Below, one piece after another: positions 62,315 through 64,000 of a DNA stretch of 64,000 nucleotides. Positions within the stretch are counted from its first letter, which is position 1. Every line of letters begins with the position of its first letter. Under the pieces are notes generated by a model. That model was not told where the DNA came from, did no database searches, and saw only the letters and a list, made by a program, of their open reading frames with translations. The stretch is taken from positions 1-64,000 of the forward strand of contig JAQTTV010000009.1 of NCBI GenBank assembly GCA_028710565.1. Direction: 5' to 3'. Made by a program: the position numbers and the translations under genes. Source of the stretch: Gallionella sp. (GTDB lineage Bacteria > Pseudomonadota > Gammaproteobacteria > Burkholderiales > Gallionellaceae).

Positions 62315-62415
62315 CTCCCCTCTCCCACTCGTGGGAGAGGGTTTGGGGGAGAGGGAAGCCCACTTAAATCAACGCGAATACCCTCTCCCTAGTTCTCCCG
62401 AACGCGGGCGAGGGA
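62315..62415. repeat. Paired CTCTCCC/GGGAGAGG repeats
   Basis: CTCCCCTCTCCCACTCGTGG with GAGAGGGTTTGGGGGAGAGG, then CCCTCTCCCTAGTTCTCCCG with AACGCGGGCGAGGG, between obgE and proB. It has the same paired layout as the copies at 29752 and 57583. Confidence 0.7.
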
Positions 62416-62427
62416 ATATGGCGGTAT

Positions 62428-63510
<1,083 letters not shown>

Positions 63511-63514
63511 CTAA

Positions 63515-63545
63515 AATAAAAAAAGCCCTACCTTGCGATAGGGCT
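63515..63545 (-). terminator. Terminator after rpmA
   Basis: On the minus strand AGCCCTA (63545-63539) pairs with TAGGGCT (63530-63524) and is followed by TTTTTTATTTT. It lies 22 bp after the rpmA stop and before obgE, so obgE probably depends on readthrough or its own promoter. Confidence 0.85.
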
Positions 63546-63566
63546 GATTCGTGCCTAGCGGTGCAA

Positions 63567-63824
63567 TTAAGCTGCAACGATAGAAACTGTTCTACGTTGT
63601 TGCGCGCCTTTGATCGCAAACACTACTTTGCCCGTAATTTTGGCAAACAGCGTGTGATCTTTGCCCATGCCGACATTGTCGCCAGGGTGAAATTCGGTGC
63701 CGCGTTGACGCACGATAATGCTGCCCGCGCTAATCAATTCGCCGCCGTAGCTCTTAACGCCCAAGCGTTTTGAGTGTGAGTCGCGTCCGTTACTGGTACT
63801 GCCGCCGCCCTTTTTTGATGCCAT
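63567..63824 (-). CDS. rpmA: 50S ribosomal protein L27
   Basis: An 85-residue L27, starting [20 protein letters not shown], whose N-terminus reaches the peptidyl transferase centre. [21 protein letters not shown] and [16 protein letters not shown] are conserved. It lies 23 bp after rplU, the standard rplU-rpmA pair. Confidence 0.98.
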   Translation of the reverse strand: MASKKGGGSTSNGRDSHSKRLGVKSYGGELISAGSIIVRQRGTEFHPGDNVGMGKDHTLFAKITGKVVFAIKGAQQRRTVSIVAA

Positions 63825-63847
63825 GGTATATGCTCCTTAAAATCGAA

Positions 63848-64000
63848 TTATGCAGAAATACCGTCGATGCGGATTTCAGTATAGTTTTGACGATGACCTT
63901 GATTCTTTTGATAGTGTTTACGACGACGCATTTTGAAAATGCGCACTTTGTCCCCACGACCATGAGCAACAATTGTTGCACTGACGGTTGCGCCAGTTAA
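63848..64000 (-). CDS. rplU: 50S ribosomal protein L21, C-terminal part (cut by window edge)
   Basis: The last 50 codons of L21 read [20 protein letters not shown], then [20 protein letters not shown] and [10 protein letters not shown], ending at TAA 63850-63848. The start lies beyond the window. The [16 protein letters not shown] stretch is the L21 signature. Confidence 0.97.
   Translation of the reverse strand, partial: LTGATVSATIVAHGRGDKVRIFKMRRRKHYQKNQGHRQNYTEIRIDGISA

Overview
The window is a dense stretch of about 50% GC from a gammaproteobacterium. Supporting order and content: recA-recX, rplU-rpmA-obgE followed by proB, bioA, ygfZ, mutY, rsgA, orn, a split arn lipid A pathway and a gammaproteobacterial-type nifUSV-cysE-nifWZM block. 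Nitrogen fixation, cellulose synthesis, secreted caspase-like proteins, TPR proteins and many short palindromic repeats together fit a Thiotrichales-like (Thiothrix-type) filamentous bacterium, but the genus is inference; no 16S gene is present.

Layout. 0.0-0.4 kb: a possible gene tail and a 149 bp MITE-like inverted repeat. 0.4-4.4 kb: rlmJ, a secreted cupin, recA-recX, serB. 4.4-15.9 kb (minus strand): a tightly overlapping cellulose operon, bcsQ-like > bcsA > bcsB > bcsZ > bcsC, that continues into a two-gene FAD-dependent sugar/alcohol dehydrogenase. bcsA carries a G9 tract at its 5' end that separates a translationally coupled ATG from the bcsA frame: one G fewer would join them. Phased 10-bp repeats lie upstream of the operon. 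16.0-22.0 kb: an accessory patch with a DUF559 nuclease, a decayed hsdM, a GIY-YIG nuclease among composite palindromic elements, and a large AT-rich YobI-type P-loop NTPase. 22.0-28.0 kb: an orphan trpB, a transglutaminase-like protein coupled to argD, a candidate structured RNA with its own promoter and terminator, and a membrane protein/TPR pair. 28.2-28.5 kb: tRNA-Pro, tRNA-Arg, tRNA-His with promoter and terminator. 28.7-45.5 kb: mostly housekeeping genes (mutY, aldolase family, MidA family, pteridine reductase, ygfZ, gloB, rsgA, phhB, cytochrome c, Ste24 protease, orn, EamA transporter, bioA) interrupted by nested inverted repeats and a secreted caspase with an EF-hand. 43.0 kb: a cNMP-binding-domain diguanylate cyclase, whose product could in principle act on BcsA. 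45.6 kb: dacB. 47.1-53.9 kb: a nine-gene nif accessory operon with an exact NifA site and a consensus sigma-54 promoter, including an unassigned helical protein gene. 54-60.9 kb: tpm, small unknowns and the arn genes arnC, arnA split into two genes, and arnD, with a 31-codon membrane ORF and a terminator inside the cluster. 61-64 kb: proB, obgE, rpmA and the 3' part of rplU.

How the parts connect. The nif operon encodes FeS-cluster assembly (IscA-like, NifU, NifS), homocitrate synthesis (NifV), cysteine supply (CysE) and nitrogenase maturation or protection (NifW, NifZ, NifM); the structural nitrogenase genes are outside the window. The bcs operon encodes a complete c-di-GMP-responsive cellulose synthase and exporter. 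At least six families of short palindromes populate the intergenic gaps. No CRISPR array, prophage or intact insertion sequence was seen.
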